From: Melampsora larici-populina 98AG31
Taxonomy: Eukaryota; Basidiomycota; Pucciniomycetes; Pucciniales; Melampsoraceae
Assembly: GCF_000204055.1 (NCBI RefSeq)
Contig: NW_006768808.1
Location: 393,848 to 457,847 of the forward strand
Length of the DNA stretch: 64,000 nt
Reading direction: 5' to 3'
Shown piece by piece: positions 48,411 through 61,109 of the stretch. Both the position numbers and the translations under genes were made by a program. Every line of letters begins with the position of its first letter. Position 1 is the stretch's first letter. The notes under the pieces were generated by a model that was given only the letters and a program-made list of their open reading frames with translations, made no database searches and was not told where the DNA came from.

Positions 48411-50978
48411 ATGAACCCTACGGAGAAAAGTTTTGGATCCGATTCACTTCCAGAAACTGCTTTAGTTCCTCAAGCATCTTCACCTAAAAACCTTGACGTA
48501 TCTTCCGACGCTTCATGCCTCAACGGGTCTCCACAAGCAGTTCAATCCAGCCCATCATCACCAGCCCAAGCTGAGCCGGAGCTCATCTCCACAACCCCAG
48601 CGAGCTCTCAGGACTCTACAACTCCTTCGCGGTCTCCCAATGATGATCAGACAGATTCCTCTGAAGAACTCAATAACAAAACTTCTGCTGTCAATGCAGA
48701 TCCTTCCGAAGTTCCAACTGATTCTGCTGCGTCTCTTCCTGCTCCAACAAACAATCAACTCTTGGACGCTATCTTGCCGATCCGGTCCGAAGCTCCGACG
48801 CTCGGAGTTCCTAAGCTTCTTTCCCGACTCAAGGCCCTCAACCCAAGTTGGCAGCTCAGCGAAAAGCGTCTCCGGAAGTTCCTTAATTCGAATCCCAATC
48901 TCTCAGCTCAGACATCAAACCTTGGGCAAGCTCGCTCGTCACCTCGTGTTCCTTCCGAGCCAATCTGGCTGCCGGACTATGCTTGGGATAAAGATTGGGA
49001 AGCAGCCTCTGCCGACAACAGCTCCACTGAGCCTGTCAGCTCTTTGGACGATGTTCTCCTCCTAGAGTGTCGTCAACGCAGTGTAAAAGTAGAGCCTGTT
49101 CGGTTTCCTGAGAGCAATAAAGGTAGTGGACTGATAGCAAAGGCTAACTACCCCAAGGGAACCCAAATAATCAAGGAGGACGCGTTCGTTTGGGTCCCGC
49201 CTAGCAAGTTTCGTTGAGACCACCTTTTCCTTATCTCATTTCGTTAAAAGATTTCCGTATCTTTATAACTCATCATCACCTCGTTTCTTGTCGCAGGGCG
49301 CTTTCACGCTCCGTTATCTCCGGTCAAAGTTGTGCATTCTGTGGTCGAGCCTTCTCAACGCAACGCACAAAGAGTCAACCAACTTGTCCGCATCACCCTG
49401 CACCTGGCTCTAAAGAGGCTATCGCAGCGCAACAGCTTGTCACAACCACTTCGACCAGTCTCGCCACCGGTAGCCAATCTGTTACCGAAAAGCCAGCCGG
49501 TCCCGAACCTTGTTACATGCGCTATTGTACTCGTGTATGCGCTCAACGTTCAGTCGACTATTACGGCCCCCTGGTCTGCCCACAAAAGAACCCAGAGTAC
49601 ATGCAAGTGATACGTTTGGCTGATTCAGAGGAGTTCAGAGGCGCTCATATGGTTTTCAAGATATTTGCAAGAATGTTGATCGCGAACGAAACTGGTGAAA
49701 TTAGTCCAAATCCTTCGTTTGTACCCCCACAGAGGGAAGAAAGTGAGGTAAAGAACGGCACAGTTAATCCAGAATTGGAACAAGACCCGATTGGCTCAGA
49801 CGATCCAGCCTTAAACACACGCCACAACAATAAGAATAAAAAGGCTAAGGCCAAAAAAAAGGTGATGAATGTCACACCAGAGTGGACCGGACCTAGTGTG
49901 GAGTTTGAAAAGATTGTAAAGCGACTCGAGGGTCTTGCTACGGTTTCTGAACGTGCTCGTCGCGACCGCCTTCACGGAGGTGGTCATCTTGCATCGCACT
50001 TCACCGATGTACGATTTGGTCAACTATGGCGTAATGGATGGCATGTGGTCACTCGTGCACTTCATCTTGACACAGGTTATCGTCCTGCACCAACAGAATC
50101 TGAGACGAATTCGACTGATGGTTTTTGGGCGACGTTCTGGAAACGGAGGCTTAACACCGAGACGATTGCTCATTACTTTGGATTCCGCGGTTTCCTAGAG
50201 TATCTCGGCAAGGCAGCCTTGAACAGAGAAACAGATCATGGGCTCTACCTTCTCCATGCTCGATTCAATCGTATGTAATCTCTCACAGCTGTCGCCCTAT
50301 CGTACATTGAGCTGTTACGTACATTGAGCTGTTATCTGTTTTAGACTCTTGTGACTCGAATGCAATAGCGCTGAAACATCCGGGGTCGGAGGAGCTGCAC
50401 AAAATAGCACCATCGACAATCTATGTCATTGCAAAACGAGATATCCAACAGGATGAAGAGATCACGATTTCATACATCAACCGTTCGTAATTTCTCATCA
50501 ACTCTACAGCTTATGACTAGAGTGGGTGCGGATATCAATGAACTCAATCTATTGTATTTTGATGCTTGCTGTTCCAATCATATCTCCGTGACATTATCTC
50601 CTCAGCCGAATTGTGTCTGGAGGCACGGTGAGTTTAAAAGCTTTCACTTGTCCAATGGACGTACTTTTGTCCTACCAAGATCGCTGATTCTGAATGATTC
50701 TATAAATCAATAGGCGAAAGAAGCTATTTGACGACTACCTATTCTCCTGCTTCTGTTCTCGTTGTCGACGTGAGCTAAAAGAAGAAGAAGTTAAGAGATT
50801 GGCAGAAGAAACGAGTCGGTTGATGATGAATGGCGCGATTCAAGAAATTGGTTCAGATGAAGCTCAGGAAGTCTCAAGTCCTACCACCACGGCTCTTCAG
50901 CACCCTAACGGAAATGACAATGGCAATGCAAATGGCAATGGGGTGGAAGATGACTCTATGATTGATGAATGTCAGTAG
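48411..50978 (+). CDS. SET5: SET5-like SET/MYND lysine methyltransferase
   Basis: Protein lysine methyltransferase; yeast Set5 methylates histone H4 N-terminal lysines. Four exons, 48411-49207, 49297-50270, 50345-50486, 50714-50978, all in phase, give 725 residues. Residues 1-~130 are Ser/Pro-rich and probably disordered. The SET domain starts near residue 235 (NKGSGLIAKANYPKGTQIIKED) and is split by an insert holding a MYND-like zinc site (CAFCGRAF...C..H, YCTRVC, LVCPQ). It resumes through FNHSCDSNAIALKHPG (the S-adenosylmethionine-binding N-H-S-C motif, across the exon 2/3 junction, residue ~590) and RDIQQDEEITISYIN. A Cys cluster, CFCSRC, follows as in Set5/SMYD proteins, then an Asp/Asn/Glu-rich tail. 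Length exceeds yeast Set5 (526). The final intron (50487-50713) is the longest of this gene; a small extra exon inside it cannot be excluded. Confidence 0.9.
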
Positions 50979-53023
50979 TGATGTCAATTCTCTCAGTTTT
51001 CTTGCTCCTGTTGACAAGCTTTGTTCGCTGGACACCACACACTCGATCATGCTATGTATGTTGATCCAACGATGAACAGTACGGGCGGTCTTCTCATGAT
51101 TGAGTAAAAAGTAAAAAGCAACTTCTGGCGCTTCATCCCAATGAAAACCACGGCAAATCACAACATTCCCTGTGACTGAATCTGCGTTCTGTAGCGGTAA
51201 TGTCGATCACTTAGAGTGAACATCGTACTGTGGTTGGTAATATATGACGAGCAAGAAAATCAAAAATACCCTTCTGTGTCTGTATCAGAAGAAACCCAAA
51301 AAGGAGGCATGCACTGGCCAAAAAAACAATCGTGAAAATAGATCGCAAAAGTGATGACTTTTTGATGAAGGGGGCTAGAAAGGCAGGTTTTATTTTCTTA
51401 TGTCGATTGATTTATATAGAAGTGCTTTTGTTAAAATAGTTGAAGAGTCATGAGGAATCAAAACAAAAAACCGAAAATCTAAGAAACATAGGTCTATCAA
51501 TTGTGAAGTAAATTTTTATACCATACCATACCTCAAATGCCTCTTGTATTCTACGGTTTCCATTTCTATATACATCTACAACACCAATTTAGTTTGTGAT
51601 TTATGTATCTAGCAATGACTTTGCTTAAGTGATCATGCTTAATGGAACGCTCAAAAGATTATGGTGACTATCTTGCGCTTTTCTCGCTTTCCTTTTTTTG
51701 ATATTGTGGCAATTTTGTAAGTATAACGCTCGCTGTGGGTCAAGAGGCAAATAAGTTTGTGTGCCCTTCGCTTTGAAGGTTCGTAGGATTGTTCAAAGCC
51801 GCTATGATGTGGCAAACAGCTTTTGTTCGGTATACCGGGTACGGATGAAGAGGCTACATACATCTGTGAAATATGTCTGTCTGGTGTGAAAGGAGAAGCT
51901 TCTATGCATTCAGCTTCATTCGACAGGCAAGAGAGCCTATTTCAATCTATTTCCCGTCGCGAACGCACTCAACTTCTAGGCTTAACTGATCAACTTCGGC
52001 CACAGATATAGCCAGGTGTCCACGATCTGAAGGATCTTGTGTGGGACATCATTTTCGCGGTGAAGCCGACTGACGCGCATGTATAGATGACTGGAATCAG
52101 CTCCGTCTGCCCAAGTGTTTGTGATTGGCCGGACTGGCGAGATTTCGCCAGCCAGCCTGAAGCCGGATGACTTCATAGACATAGAAAATGGAAGTCAACA
52201 ACACTCTGGAGCTCATCTGGTCGCGGGCGCGAGATAGCCGTGCAATCAGACCCATCGAGCGCTGATCCAGCTTGGGGTGACGGTCAACTGCCCAAACTTG
52301 ACCAGGAAGTTTAATTCACCTCGCTCATCAAGCAGCTTGACAATGGCTCAAACTGACATATACGACCATTCCAACTCCAAGGATGCTGACTTGGGCTCAA
52401 CCCCGACTCCAAATATCGGCCATTCACCTCTCCTAAAGATCCCACGTTTCGTCTACCAGCGTAATTTTGGTCATTTACTCCAATCTTTTGGAGACTTTAG
52501 ATCACTTCAACTTTTCTCCGTGCTACGACTATCTGTTTTATTGTCTTGTACTCTTTCAACTGTCATCACATTTCCAGTTTCTATTTGACACATTTCCTCA
52601 TCCTTTGCCTTGACACCGGCAAATCCTTGAGCCTTCAGAACTTCAGTCTTCATTCTAACGGCGCGGAAATATATTCCCAACAACATTCTTTCAAGTCGCG
52701 GATCTATTCATTGTCTGGTCAAACAAACTATTTTGGTCGCTTTTTATACCTCTGAGCAGAGTCATTCATTCATTCATCACACTTAGAACCTTATCACTTC
52801 AAACCCCTCAACCGCGTCGTTCGAAATCAAGGCTCTCGCATCTGCTCGATTGGTCCTTAACAGCACTTCGAATTCTGCTCTAACATCGTAGAATGAAAGT
52901 TTGAATTCGACTCGTCATAATAAACAGAACATCGAATCAGCAACCCACCGCAAACCCACGAACACACGATCGAAACCCCAGACGAAACTACAACATACTA
53001 CGCCGGTTTATCTCATCCACAAC
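50979..53023. other. intergenic, including SH3-gene promoter
   Basis: Two kilobases without a gene I can support. The last ~250 bases are C-rich and look like the 5' leader of the SH3 gene. Open frames at 51823 and 52277 lack family features. Confidence 0.4.
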
Positions 53024-55275
53024 ATGGGATTAAATCATTTCATCCCACGCAAAATGCACTTTGGAATGAGAAGAAATACCTTCACCCAGATATTCAGACG
53101 GCAGGCACCCGCTCCTGCACCTGATACCCCGGCCGCACCTATCGCCCCAGCTACCACGACTCCACCTCCGAATCCGCAACATCCCAAGCATCACCGAACG
53201 GATGCTGAGCGCCAACAACATCAACTTGAATTGCAAAAACAGCAAGTTGCAAAGCTTATCGCACAACAAGAGGTTGAGCGGCAAGGTTTAGAAGAAGAGC
53301 AAGCGAAAGCCAGAACTCGTGAACAAGATCGCGCGCGTCAACATGCGCAAGCCCAAGCTCAACGAGCACAGGCATTAGAAAATCAGCAGAAGGCCCCTCA
53401 AGATGCACCCAAGCAGAATCCAGATGCACCGAAGCAGAATCAAGATGCACCCAAGGCTCAAGATGCACCCAAGGCTCAAGATGCACCCAAGGCTCAAGAT
53501 GCACCCAAGGCTCAAGATGCACCCAAGGCTCAAGATGCGCCCAAAGAGCCTCAAGATGCGCCCGAACAACAGTCAACGTTGCCTCAGATTCAGCGGCAGA
53601 CGTTACAGCAACCCGATACAGGAAACGACGCGGCCACAACTGGTACTCCCGTTGGGCAATCGATTGGTAAGTCATTTTTCATCTTGAGTTGTCATCGACG
53701 AGAGTTAATCCGCCAGTCGAGCTTTTTTGCAGCCTCACCGACTTCTGCTCAACAGCCCCTCACTCCAGAAGCAACTCCAACGCCAGTACCTGTGGTGGCA
53801 GCTCCCACCGAACAGTCCGACTCGGTTTCGATCACTACTTCATCCTTCCAGCCTTCGTTGACGTCCGCGGACCTCATCTCGACCAATGCGCCTTCACCTT
53901 CGGCCTTTTCAGCCGTCGCTGAATCGTCTGCATACCCATTGACAGACCCGGCCAAACCTTCAACAGGTCTTTCCACCGCCGCTACCGTCGTTCTTGTGCT
54001 CGGCATTGTCGCTGTCATCTTTACCTTGGTCATGCTATTGTACAGGTATTGGGTCCAAAAATCTCGCCGGAACGATACGCTGACTCCAATCGAAAAGGTC
54101 AATCTTGGTGGCCAAATGAAAAAGTCACGTCCGTCAGAGGCTGACGATGAAGAAATGTTTGGAGGCCATGAGCATGCTAGCATGGCCTTGCACGGTTTTG
54201 GTGCATTGGGGATCGTGGATGAAAAGGCAAACTATCGATCTGAAGGACACCAAAAATGGCCTCGTCATCATCATCCGGGTGACGCTGATGCCGACTCAAT
54301 CTCAAACGAGTCTCTTCAGAGCTCTCGATATCCTCAACACGGATACAATAACACGCATACCTCTACCACCACACGTGCGCATCAAACGCAATCAGGACTT
54401 CGCGAGTCGGACGATTATAGCCGATACGTTAGTTCGCCGAGCCTCTTGGCCATCCCAGACACCGCCGCCTTGACTTCCCCGGCTACCAGTAACCATAGTT
54501 TTATGTCCCCTACCTCTCCGCTATATCCCTTGATGGCAGATCGAGTTTATGTGGTGAAACGCACTTTTGAAGCCACTCTCACTGACGAGTTGTTGATATT
54601 TGTAAGCGCCATCATTAAGCTTCTTACAGTCCTGCGGATGCTTATGATTTCTTCGAATAGGTTGGCGATCGAATTCAAATTCAGACCACATATGACGACG
54701 GATGGTGCCTAGGAATCAATTTGGACATTGATCGCCACCAGCGTGCGACCAATCAATTGTTGATCTCTAAAGGTGTTTTCCCCCGTGATTGCGTCGGCAG
54801 CATACCCATGGATATGGACAATTCCGGCGAAGGGGAGCAACCATTGACACCAGGACCCAGTGACTTGCAGCGCGTGCCCACTTTGCCACCTTTAGACCTC
54901 GGCGAGTATTACACACCGGAACAGCAACAGGAGCAGAAGAACCAAGCTCGCTCCACTCTTAGCGTTTCTGTTTTCGACAGTCGCCCTAATTCTCTGACCG
55001 TTCCACGTGCTAGCCATCCTGGACCTAAAATTCGAATTTCAAGCCCAGCTCATTCCGAAGACATCACACCGCGTCATAGCGATGTAATTGCACAATTTCC
55101 TGATACACCCAACAACGATTCTCAGGCTCGAGCCAGCTTGATGGCATATCGCAACTCTTTCGGAATTCTCGGAAATACCCCGGCTACACGACAAAAACGA
55201 ATCAGTAGTTTGATCGCTGGTCGAGATGCTCAGCTGTTCATGGAGTTGGGTGAAGCTTTAGGACCCAATGCCTGA
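53024..55275 (+). CDS. single-pass membrane protein with C-terminal SH3 domain
   Basis: Three exons, 53024-53666, 53733-54601 and 54661-55275, in phase, give 708 residues. Order: a Pro/Ala-rich N-terminus; a Gln/Arg/Glu-rich, coiled-coil-prone stretch (QHQLELQKQQVAKLIAQQEV); a tandem DAPKAQ repeat; a Ser/Thr/Pro-rich region likely to be O-glycosylated; one transmembrane helix at about residues 297-320 (TVVLVLGIVAVIFTLVMLLY) followed by basic residues; a cytoplasmic part; and an SH3 domain at about 484-550 (VYVVKRTFEATLTDELLIF, VGDRIQIQTTYDDGWCLGINL, GVFPRDCVG) whose codons cross the last intron. The D-D-G-W-C-L-G and G-V-F-P-x-D-C motifs are typical of SH3. The layout resembles fungal Sho1/Fus1-type membrane SH3 proteins functionally, but has one helix rather than Sho1's four, so I do not assign a name. 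No clear N-terminal signal peptide is visible. Confidence 0.87.
53402..53554 (+). repeat. in-frame DAPK(A/E)Q coding minisatellite
   Basis: Two 21-base units (DAPKQNP, DAPKQNQ) are followed by five nearly identical 18-base units (DAPKAQ, 53444-53533) and a last 21-base unit (DAPKEPQ). The period is a multiple of three throughout, so copy-number change would alter length without breaking the frame. Confidence 0.92.
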
Positions 55276-56639
55276 ACGCGCTAACTAACACGCATATGTT
55301 CAGTACACACAAAATCTTGACATGCACCAAGCAGCATGATTATTCTACTCTTTCCTAACTCATTTGCACAACTTACACCATCAGCACTTACATCCTTTTT
55401 TTGCTTCACGCGCACTTTACGCGCACTTACTCGATTGTCATTTTTTAAATAAAAGTCCCCGTATGCTCATACTCTAGTCACGTAACCTGCTAGCCAAGAC
55501 ATCCCTTATGCATCTTGTCTTCTCGAGTACTTGCGATTCACACCTTTCATACCACTGTTACTATCATAATATTGTACATTTCAGGCTATAGCATATTTGA
55601 ATCAATGATATTCGCAGAGGTTTTTCATTCATTTTTCAACCATACTACATTCATGTCTTTCATATGATGCTTTCTTTTATCTTGTTCTTCTTGTAAAATT
55701 TGTTAGACGAGCCTTTTCATTCTTTGTGACTGCATTATCATCATATTGCTATAACGAACATATCATCTTTTGTTGAAGAATCTTTTTCAAAAATTTCTTG
55801 TTGAGCAACACGTGACGAACTGTACTAATGATTTTGCATGCTCCTAATTATACATTGACTCATTCGCGCGCGCTCGGATTTGACCGCCATTGTGAGTTCC
55901 ACTGAACTTGTGAAACACGGATACTCACATAGGATGCTAGCCCGGTGCCGAACTTCATAGCAGAAGAAGTCAACCAAGGGAAGGTTCATGGCCGATCTTG
56001 TGTACTAGTCCTTTTTACATATATAGATAACTAGGCAATTGGCGCCCAGCCGCCACACAGACTTGAGCCATGTCAATTCCTCACATGTACGTAGTAGTCA
56101 AAGAGAAGAGCGTCACAGTTCCCCTGATTCCGTTTTGTGCAGAGCATGGCCTAGCAAATATAGTCAGAATGACAAATTGCATAACAGCATCTTTCAAACT
56201 TTGTGCTTCTATCACTGTGGCTTCTATGGAAGTTGAAGTTGTTCTTGATTTGTTGATCAGATCTATCAGATTGAGCAAAACAAGTGGAGATAGTTGAATG
56301 AAGTCCTTGAAACAATTTCAATGATTTTCTTGAAATGATTTCATGAATTTGAATGATATGAATTTGACAAAATGGATGATGCCTGGAATTTGGTGGACTA
56401 TGACATGATTACATGCTTCACTTGATGAGCTGAGTGTGAAAAGGTTAGTCCAATCAAAGAGCTGAGCCACACTGGTGTTGTCTGATGATGATGAACAAAA
56501 TTGGTCTTCCAATCTTGTTTTGATCCCCTGTCTTTCTCAATCTTTGACATCCATTATACCTTTAATCCGAGACCGTCCTTAATCTTTGCCATGGGTCCCT
56601 CAGCTTTGTACTCATCTCCTCAGACCTACAAAGAACAAC
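55276..56639. other. 3' region of the SH3 gene and repeat-like DNA
   Basis: No gene supported. A T-rich stretch at 55.3-55.8 kb is probably 3' untranslated and downstream sequence. 56.0-56.6 kb is repeat-like. Confidence 0.4.
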
Positions 56640-57785
56640 AAGCAAAAGCGACATCCAGCCCAACAGCAATCCAACATTGAGCACATCTAGCAACACATTA
56701 ACTCCAACTCCTGGTCCAACAACATCTCAGGCTACTAAGAAGCGTAAGCAGTCCAGCAACAACGGAAGCCAGGCAAAGAAGCAGAGTAAAGTTTCTCAGG
56801 TTGGTTGCTTTTTCACTACTTCTCACCATTCTCATCATTCCTGACTGCTTACTTCATTTTGTATACTCAGGTCAAATTGGTCCCCAACATGATTGATGTG
56901 AACCAGGATTCATCTTCTGAAGATGAGGCTGCAACCCCATATCAACCAAGTAAGAAAGGAGGTGTCAAGATTCTCCTTTCATACTTTGGCAAAGCAAATC
57001 ATAAGCCAGGCAAGGGAAGTACCTGTCTTCACTTTATACCTGTCTTCTCATGTGTAATTCTCCTTTACTGATGATTAATAATTTACAGAGCGGTTCATTT
57101 CAGAGTTGGTACCCTTGCCAATGGTGGGGTGAGTACTTGACTAGGGGTTGCAAGACCAACTCAAATCTATATGGTCATCAAGATGGTGAGCCGGAAAGTC
57201 TCCCCTGTGACAGCTGCAAACGGGCTATTAAGGCGGGTATGGATCTTCCACCTAACCATCAACAACTAGAACAAGCCGCAAACGCAAAGACCGCTAGTGG
57301 GAAGATGATGCAGGCCTTTATCAACAAGCCAGCTTTCTCAGTGGAAATTCTCAGCATCCTCCTTGTAATTTGGATTGTGCGGCAAGTAATAGCACGGAGG
57401 AGATTCTCCGACTTAACTCTACAAGCGGCTTTCAAGCTCTCTAACCCTGGTGCCAACATGCAATCACTTAGCTGGGCTTCTCAAACCGCAAAATCCCTGT
57501 ACAAGTCACTGCATTCAGCTGTGTTAAGGAAATTATTGATAAGTGAAGATATATCTGTTGCATCATCTGATTTCATTGAAACACACTGACCAATTTTGCT
57601 GAATCACAGAATAATTCCAGTCACATATGGCTATTGCATGATGTGTGGACAACTAAAGGTACACCACACTTTAATAGCACTCATTGCCTGTTATGTTGAC
57701 AAGAACTTTTGCTTTCAAAAGGTCCTGCTGACCCTCAAGAGAAGACCTCTGTGTGAGTGTACAACCTACTTTGGACAAACATAAA
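56640..57785 (+). pseudogene. hAT transposase, N-terminal half (broken)
   Basis: Fragments in several frames match a hAT family common in rusts. Landmarks: a Ser/Lys-rich start, SDEDEAATPYQ-like acidic stretch (about 56925), YPCQWWGEYLTRGCKTNSNLYGHQDG (BED-type zinc-finger region, decayed), CKRAIKAGMDLPP, NKPAFSVEILSILLVIWIVRQ, and WLLHDVWTTKG (about 57630), the conserved H-D-x-W-T-T-K motif. At least three frame changes and stops break it. The remaining hAT sequence continues at 61.7 kb on the far side of the Harbinger element. Confidence 0.65.
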
Positions 57786-57939
57786 GGTGTTATGATTAGT
57801 TACAAATCAAGTTGTTATGCTGTGTTGTTACGTGTTGCGTTGTTTGTGTTGATCACTGCTGTGTGCCCTGATTATGTGTATTGATCTGATTGGTATGGTA
57901 TGACGTGACTGATATGTTTCACTCTGTACAATGATATAA

Positions 57940-57964
57940 GAGCATCTCCAATCGTTTGGGTTAA
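57940..57964 (+). repeat. Harbinger left terminal inverted repeat
   Basis: Begins GAGCATCTCCAATCGT and continues TTGGGTTAA; its partner is at the right end, reversed. Confidence 0.9.
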
Positions 57965-58038
57965 ATCTTGGGTTAGCGGGGCTAGAGTTACAGATCTTTA
58001 GCCGGGGTCAGCTAAACTAACCCAAATTCCCGCAATCG

Positions 58039-58138
58039 NNNNNNNNNNNNNNNNNNNNNNNNNNNNNNNNNNNNNNNNNNNNNNNNNNNNNNNNNNNNNN
58101 NNNNNNNNNNNNNNNNNNNNNNNNNNNNNNNNNNNNNN
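58039..58138. other. assembly gap, 100 N
   Basis: A run of exactly 100 N, the usual placeholder for a gap of unknown size. It lies between the left terminal repeat and the first visible transposase codons. Confidence 0.98.
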
Positions 58139-59602
58139 TTAAATTTGGTGCGAACTTCACCTTTTCAAAGTCTGTATATCTTATTGCAACATGGACGCGA
58201 GTGCCATTTTAGAACAGCACGTGAAATTATCAATGAAGAACTGAATCACGAGTACGATGAGCTGATCATGGCACTGATAAAGGAGTCATCAACAACCCAA
58301 CAAAAGAACACACGTGAAACTATTCAACACGACCGGATTGCTGCTGACCAACAACTTCAACGCGACTACTTTCAAGACTCACCATTGTATCCTCAACATC
58401 TATTTGAAAGGAGATTCCGAATGAGTCCAGAACTTTTTGGACGACTGGCTGCCGACCTGCAGGGACACAACAAATACTGGATACAACGTCGCGTAAGTTT
58501 TTCCAAAACTATCATTAATGTTGGATTCAACAGTTGAACATCTATGCCATATAGGATTGCTGTCTGAAACTAGGACACTCAACAACCCAGAAGATGACCG
58601 CTGCGCTGAGACAACTGGCTTATGGAATGGCTGCCGATGGGTTAGATGATTACTTGAAAATTGGTGAAAGTACTGCAATAGAATCTTTGAAACATTTTGT
58701 ACGCGATATAATCGACCTCTATTCAGCGGAATACCTAAGACCCCCAAACTCTGAAGAGCTTGAGAACATACTAAAAGAAAACAAGATGAGAGGCTTCCCC
58801 GGATGTAAAGGGAGTATAGATGGCATGCATTGGCTATGGAAGAACTGCCCTCAAGCATGGGCTGGTCAGTACGAGGGGAAAGAGAAGGGGACCTCAGTAA
58901 TACTGGAGGCAGTTGCTTCAAAGAATCTATGTATCTGGCATGCCTTCTTTGGAACGCCAGGAGCCCTCAATGATATCAATGTTTTACATAACAGCCCACT
59001 GTTTGATTCCTTTATTAATGGTAAGATTTTTGGCTGTTATATCAGGTAGCAAGTATCTGACCTTTTCTACTCTCTTGAACTCGTATGGAGTAGGTTCTGA
59101 AGACAGAGTCCACTTTGAGGTGAATGGCAATCAATACACTCGTGGATATTATCTGGCAGATGGGATCTATCCTGCTTGGCCAGTCCTCATCAAGTCGATA
59201 CAACGACCTTTAGACAAAGCAAGTAAGTATTTTTCAGAGTGCCAGGAAGCACTAAGAAAAGACATTGAGCGTGCTTTTGGGGTGCTTCAAGCGCGCTGGC
59301 ATATCCTGAGTCAACCATGTCGTCTTTGGAGTCTGAAGGAAATGACCAAAGTGATTTTATGTTGCATCATCCTTCATAACATGGTGGTGGAAGACCGTGG
59401 CGAGTTGGATCAAGTCACCATTGACTATCGCACAAAACATGGGCTTGAGATACATCCCAATTGTCTTGATCCTCAAATCTCATACACTCTTGCTGAATAT
59501 TACAACACAACATCAGAGCTACGAAGTCGCGATCAACACCTACGTCTGATGGAAGATCTCAAAATTTCAATGTGGATTAAGAGGGGGACTGGAGGGAATT
59601 AG
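58139..59602 (+). CDS. Harbinger DDE transposase (DDE_Tnp_4 type), 5' end in assembly gap
   Basis: Nuclease-type transposase that cuts and joins the element ends. Exons 58139-58492 (5' end open into the gap), 58555-59020 and 59091-59602 join in phase with good GT-AG sites; about 444 residues are visible. The N-terminal part (FRMSPELFGRLAADLQGH) is the usual helix-turn-helix-like region, followed by QKMTAALRQLAYG. The DDE triad is intact: Asp in GSIDGMHW, Asp in GYYLADGIYP and Glu in DIERAFGVLQARW. ILHNMVVEDR near the C-terminus is also typical. No stops or frame breaks were found. A true start may lie in the gap; the first in-frame ATG after it is at 58268. Confidence 0.9.
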
Positions 59603-59876
59603 ACAAGAAATTCACGTTATGTTTCGATCTCAATCGATTCTGTTATGTTTCTTTTTCTATTTCATTTCATAAAATATAATCTCATCAATTGACCCAATGT
59701 CTCTGGTATGCAAATTTGTTATGGCAAGACACTTGAGAATTTCTTTTATTTCAGTGACCACAATAAACAAACAAAGATCAGTCAAATCTAGTGTAGAACA
59801 TAGATAAGGTGAATTAGATCAACATGAATAGAATGAAATAAATTCCCAAGTCTAAGAGAAAAGATAGTTCCATGTT

Positions 59877-60784
59877 CTAATCCTCAGCCTGAACCTCTTC
59901 GTCATTTGAATACTTCTTCATCAATCTCGCTTTCAGCATCTTTAACACAGCTCTTGACTCTTCATCTGGACATGAATCAGGGGAAGTCGTTAATACCTTC
60001 ATATCTTCATAATAAGCGTGGCTCTTCTTAGCTTCAGCATCGATCTCAAGAGCACGATCCGCAATCTTTTGACCATGTTCTAACATCTTAAGCTTTTGTT
60101 CCTGGATGTCGGAAGCCCGCTTGGGTTCTTCAGTCCGTTCGACATCTAACTCAGCCTCCTTGCGTTGTCTTTTCGCTTTTTTTTGGCCGACAGGACGTTC
60201 AAGAGGGTTGGAAGAAGGGGGTGGTGGTGTTGAACCGGTATGGATGATCGGATGGTGGACACCTGAGGCTGAAGTTCCAACTGAAGCTTTCTTGACTGGA
60301 TTGGCAACTTGGGCCCATTTAGGAACATAACGCAAGATCTCCCACACCGCCTCATCCTTGAATACCTCGCTGGTTTGATTTTGATAGGTCTTCTTTGCTA
60401 TGCGCATGTAATCACTGGGGGCGGTTCCACTAGGAGGGTTTCGTTCAATCGACCCGTATATACCCGAGAATTTGATTGTAGAGGTGTTCAGAGTTTTCCA
60501 ACTAAGCCGAGAGAATACTGAATCAGCAGATGGTCAGGAAGTCAAAACAAATACAGATTCACTCACCGGTTCGGAATCTGTTGACCCGTGCGATGGACCG
60601 TGGATGCATTGTTATAATGCTCAGTCACCTTGCGATAAAACTCGGCACCAGATTGATTGTTTGAAGTTTCGGCGTTCTCGCTGATTGCGAGCCACGAAAA
60701 GGCCAACTGTTTGTCTTCAAGTGTTGTCCAGTTGGGCGCTCGAGATTTCTTCTGAGGTGCATCATCGAGTGGTATCTCAGCCAT
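59877..60784 (-). CDS. Harbinger accessory Myb/SANT-like DNA-binding protein
   Basis: Second protein of PIF/Harbinger elements, needed with the transposase for nuclear import and recruitment to the element ends. Two exons, 60567-60784 and 59877-60501, give 280 residues. The N-terminal trihelix/SANT-like part reads NWTTLEDKQLAFSWLAISEN, GAEFYRKVTEHYN and, after the intron, WKTLNTSTIKFSGIYGSIE. The C-terminal half resembles the NAM-associated domain: FKDEAVWEILRYVPKW, then a basic stretch (GQKKAKRQRKEAELD) and a helical KLKMLEHGQKIADRALEID. No disabling change. Start chosen as MAEIPLDDAPQKK, just after the promoter-side end of the element. Confidence 0.85.
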
Positions 60785-61109
60785 CCAAAGCAAGTTAAAA
60801 ACTAAAGTGTTGTGGAGAGTGAGGGTTGAGAGGAGTCGAGTAGAATTTTATGTTGGAGTGGAGGTGTCACAGTTGAGGATGTGTATACGGTGAGCGGGGT
60901 GGATGAGGATTGAGCTGAATGGGAGATGTGGGCCTAGCTGGATTGAGGGGCGAAGTGAGGTGTGAGTTGAGTTAAGTAACACTGGGGTTAGCTGGTGTTA
61001 AATTTAACCCGCTAGAAGATTTTTTAAGAAAAAGTTATAACCCTGCCCTAAAGATTCACCGCTGTGAATTTTTGAAAAAGAATAATGAAATATTTAACTA
61101 ATCCTGTGA

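Noticed and set aside
53030..53675. antisense frames opposite the SH3 gene, rich in Leu/His repeats
   Set aside because: They are the complement of the DAPKAQ codons; the plus strand has introns, a helix and an SH3 domain that explain the region.
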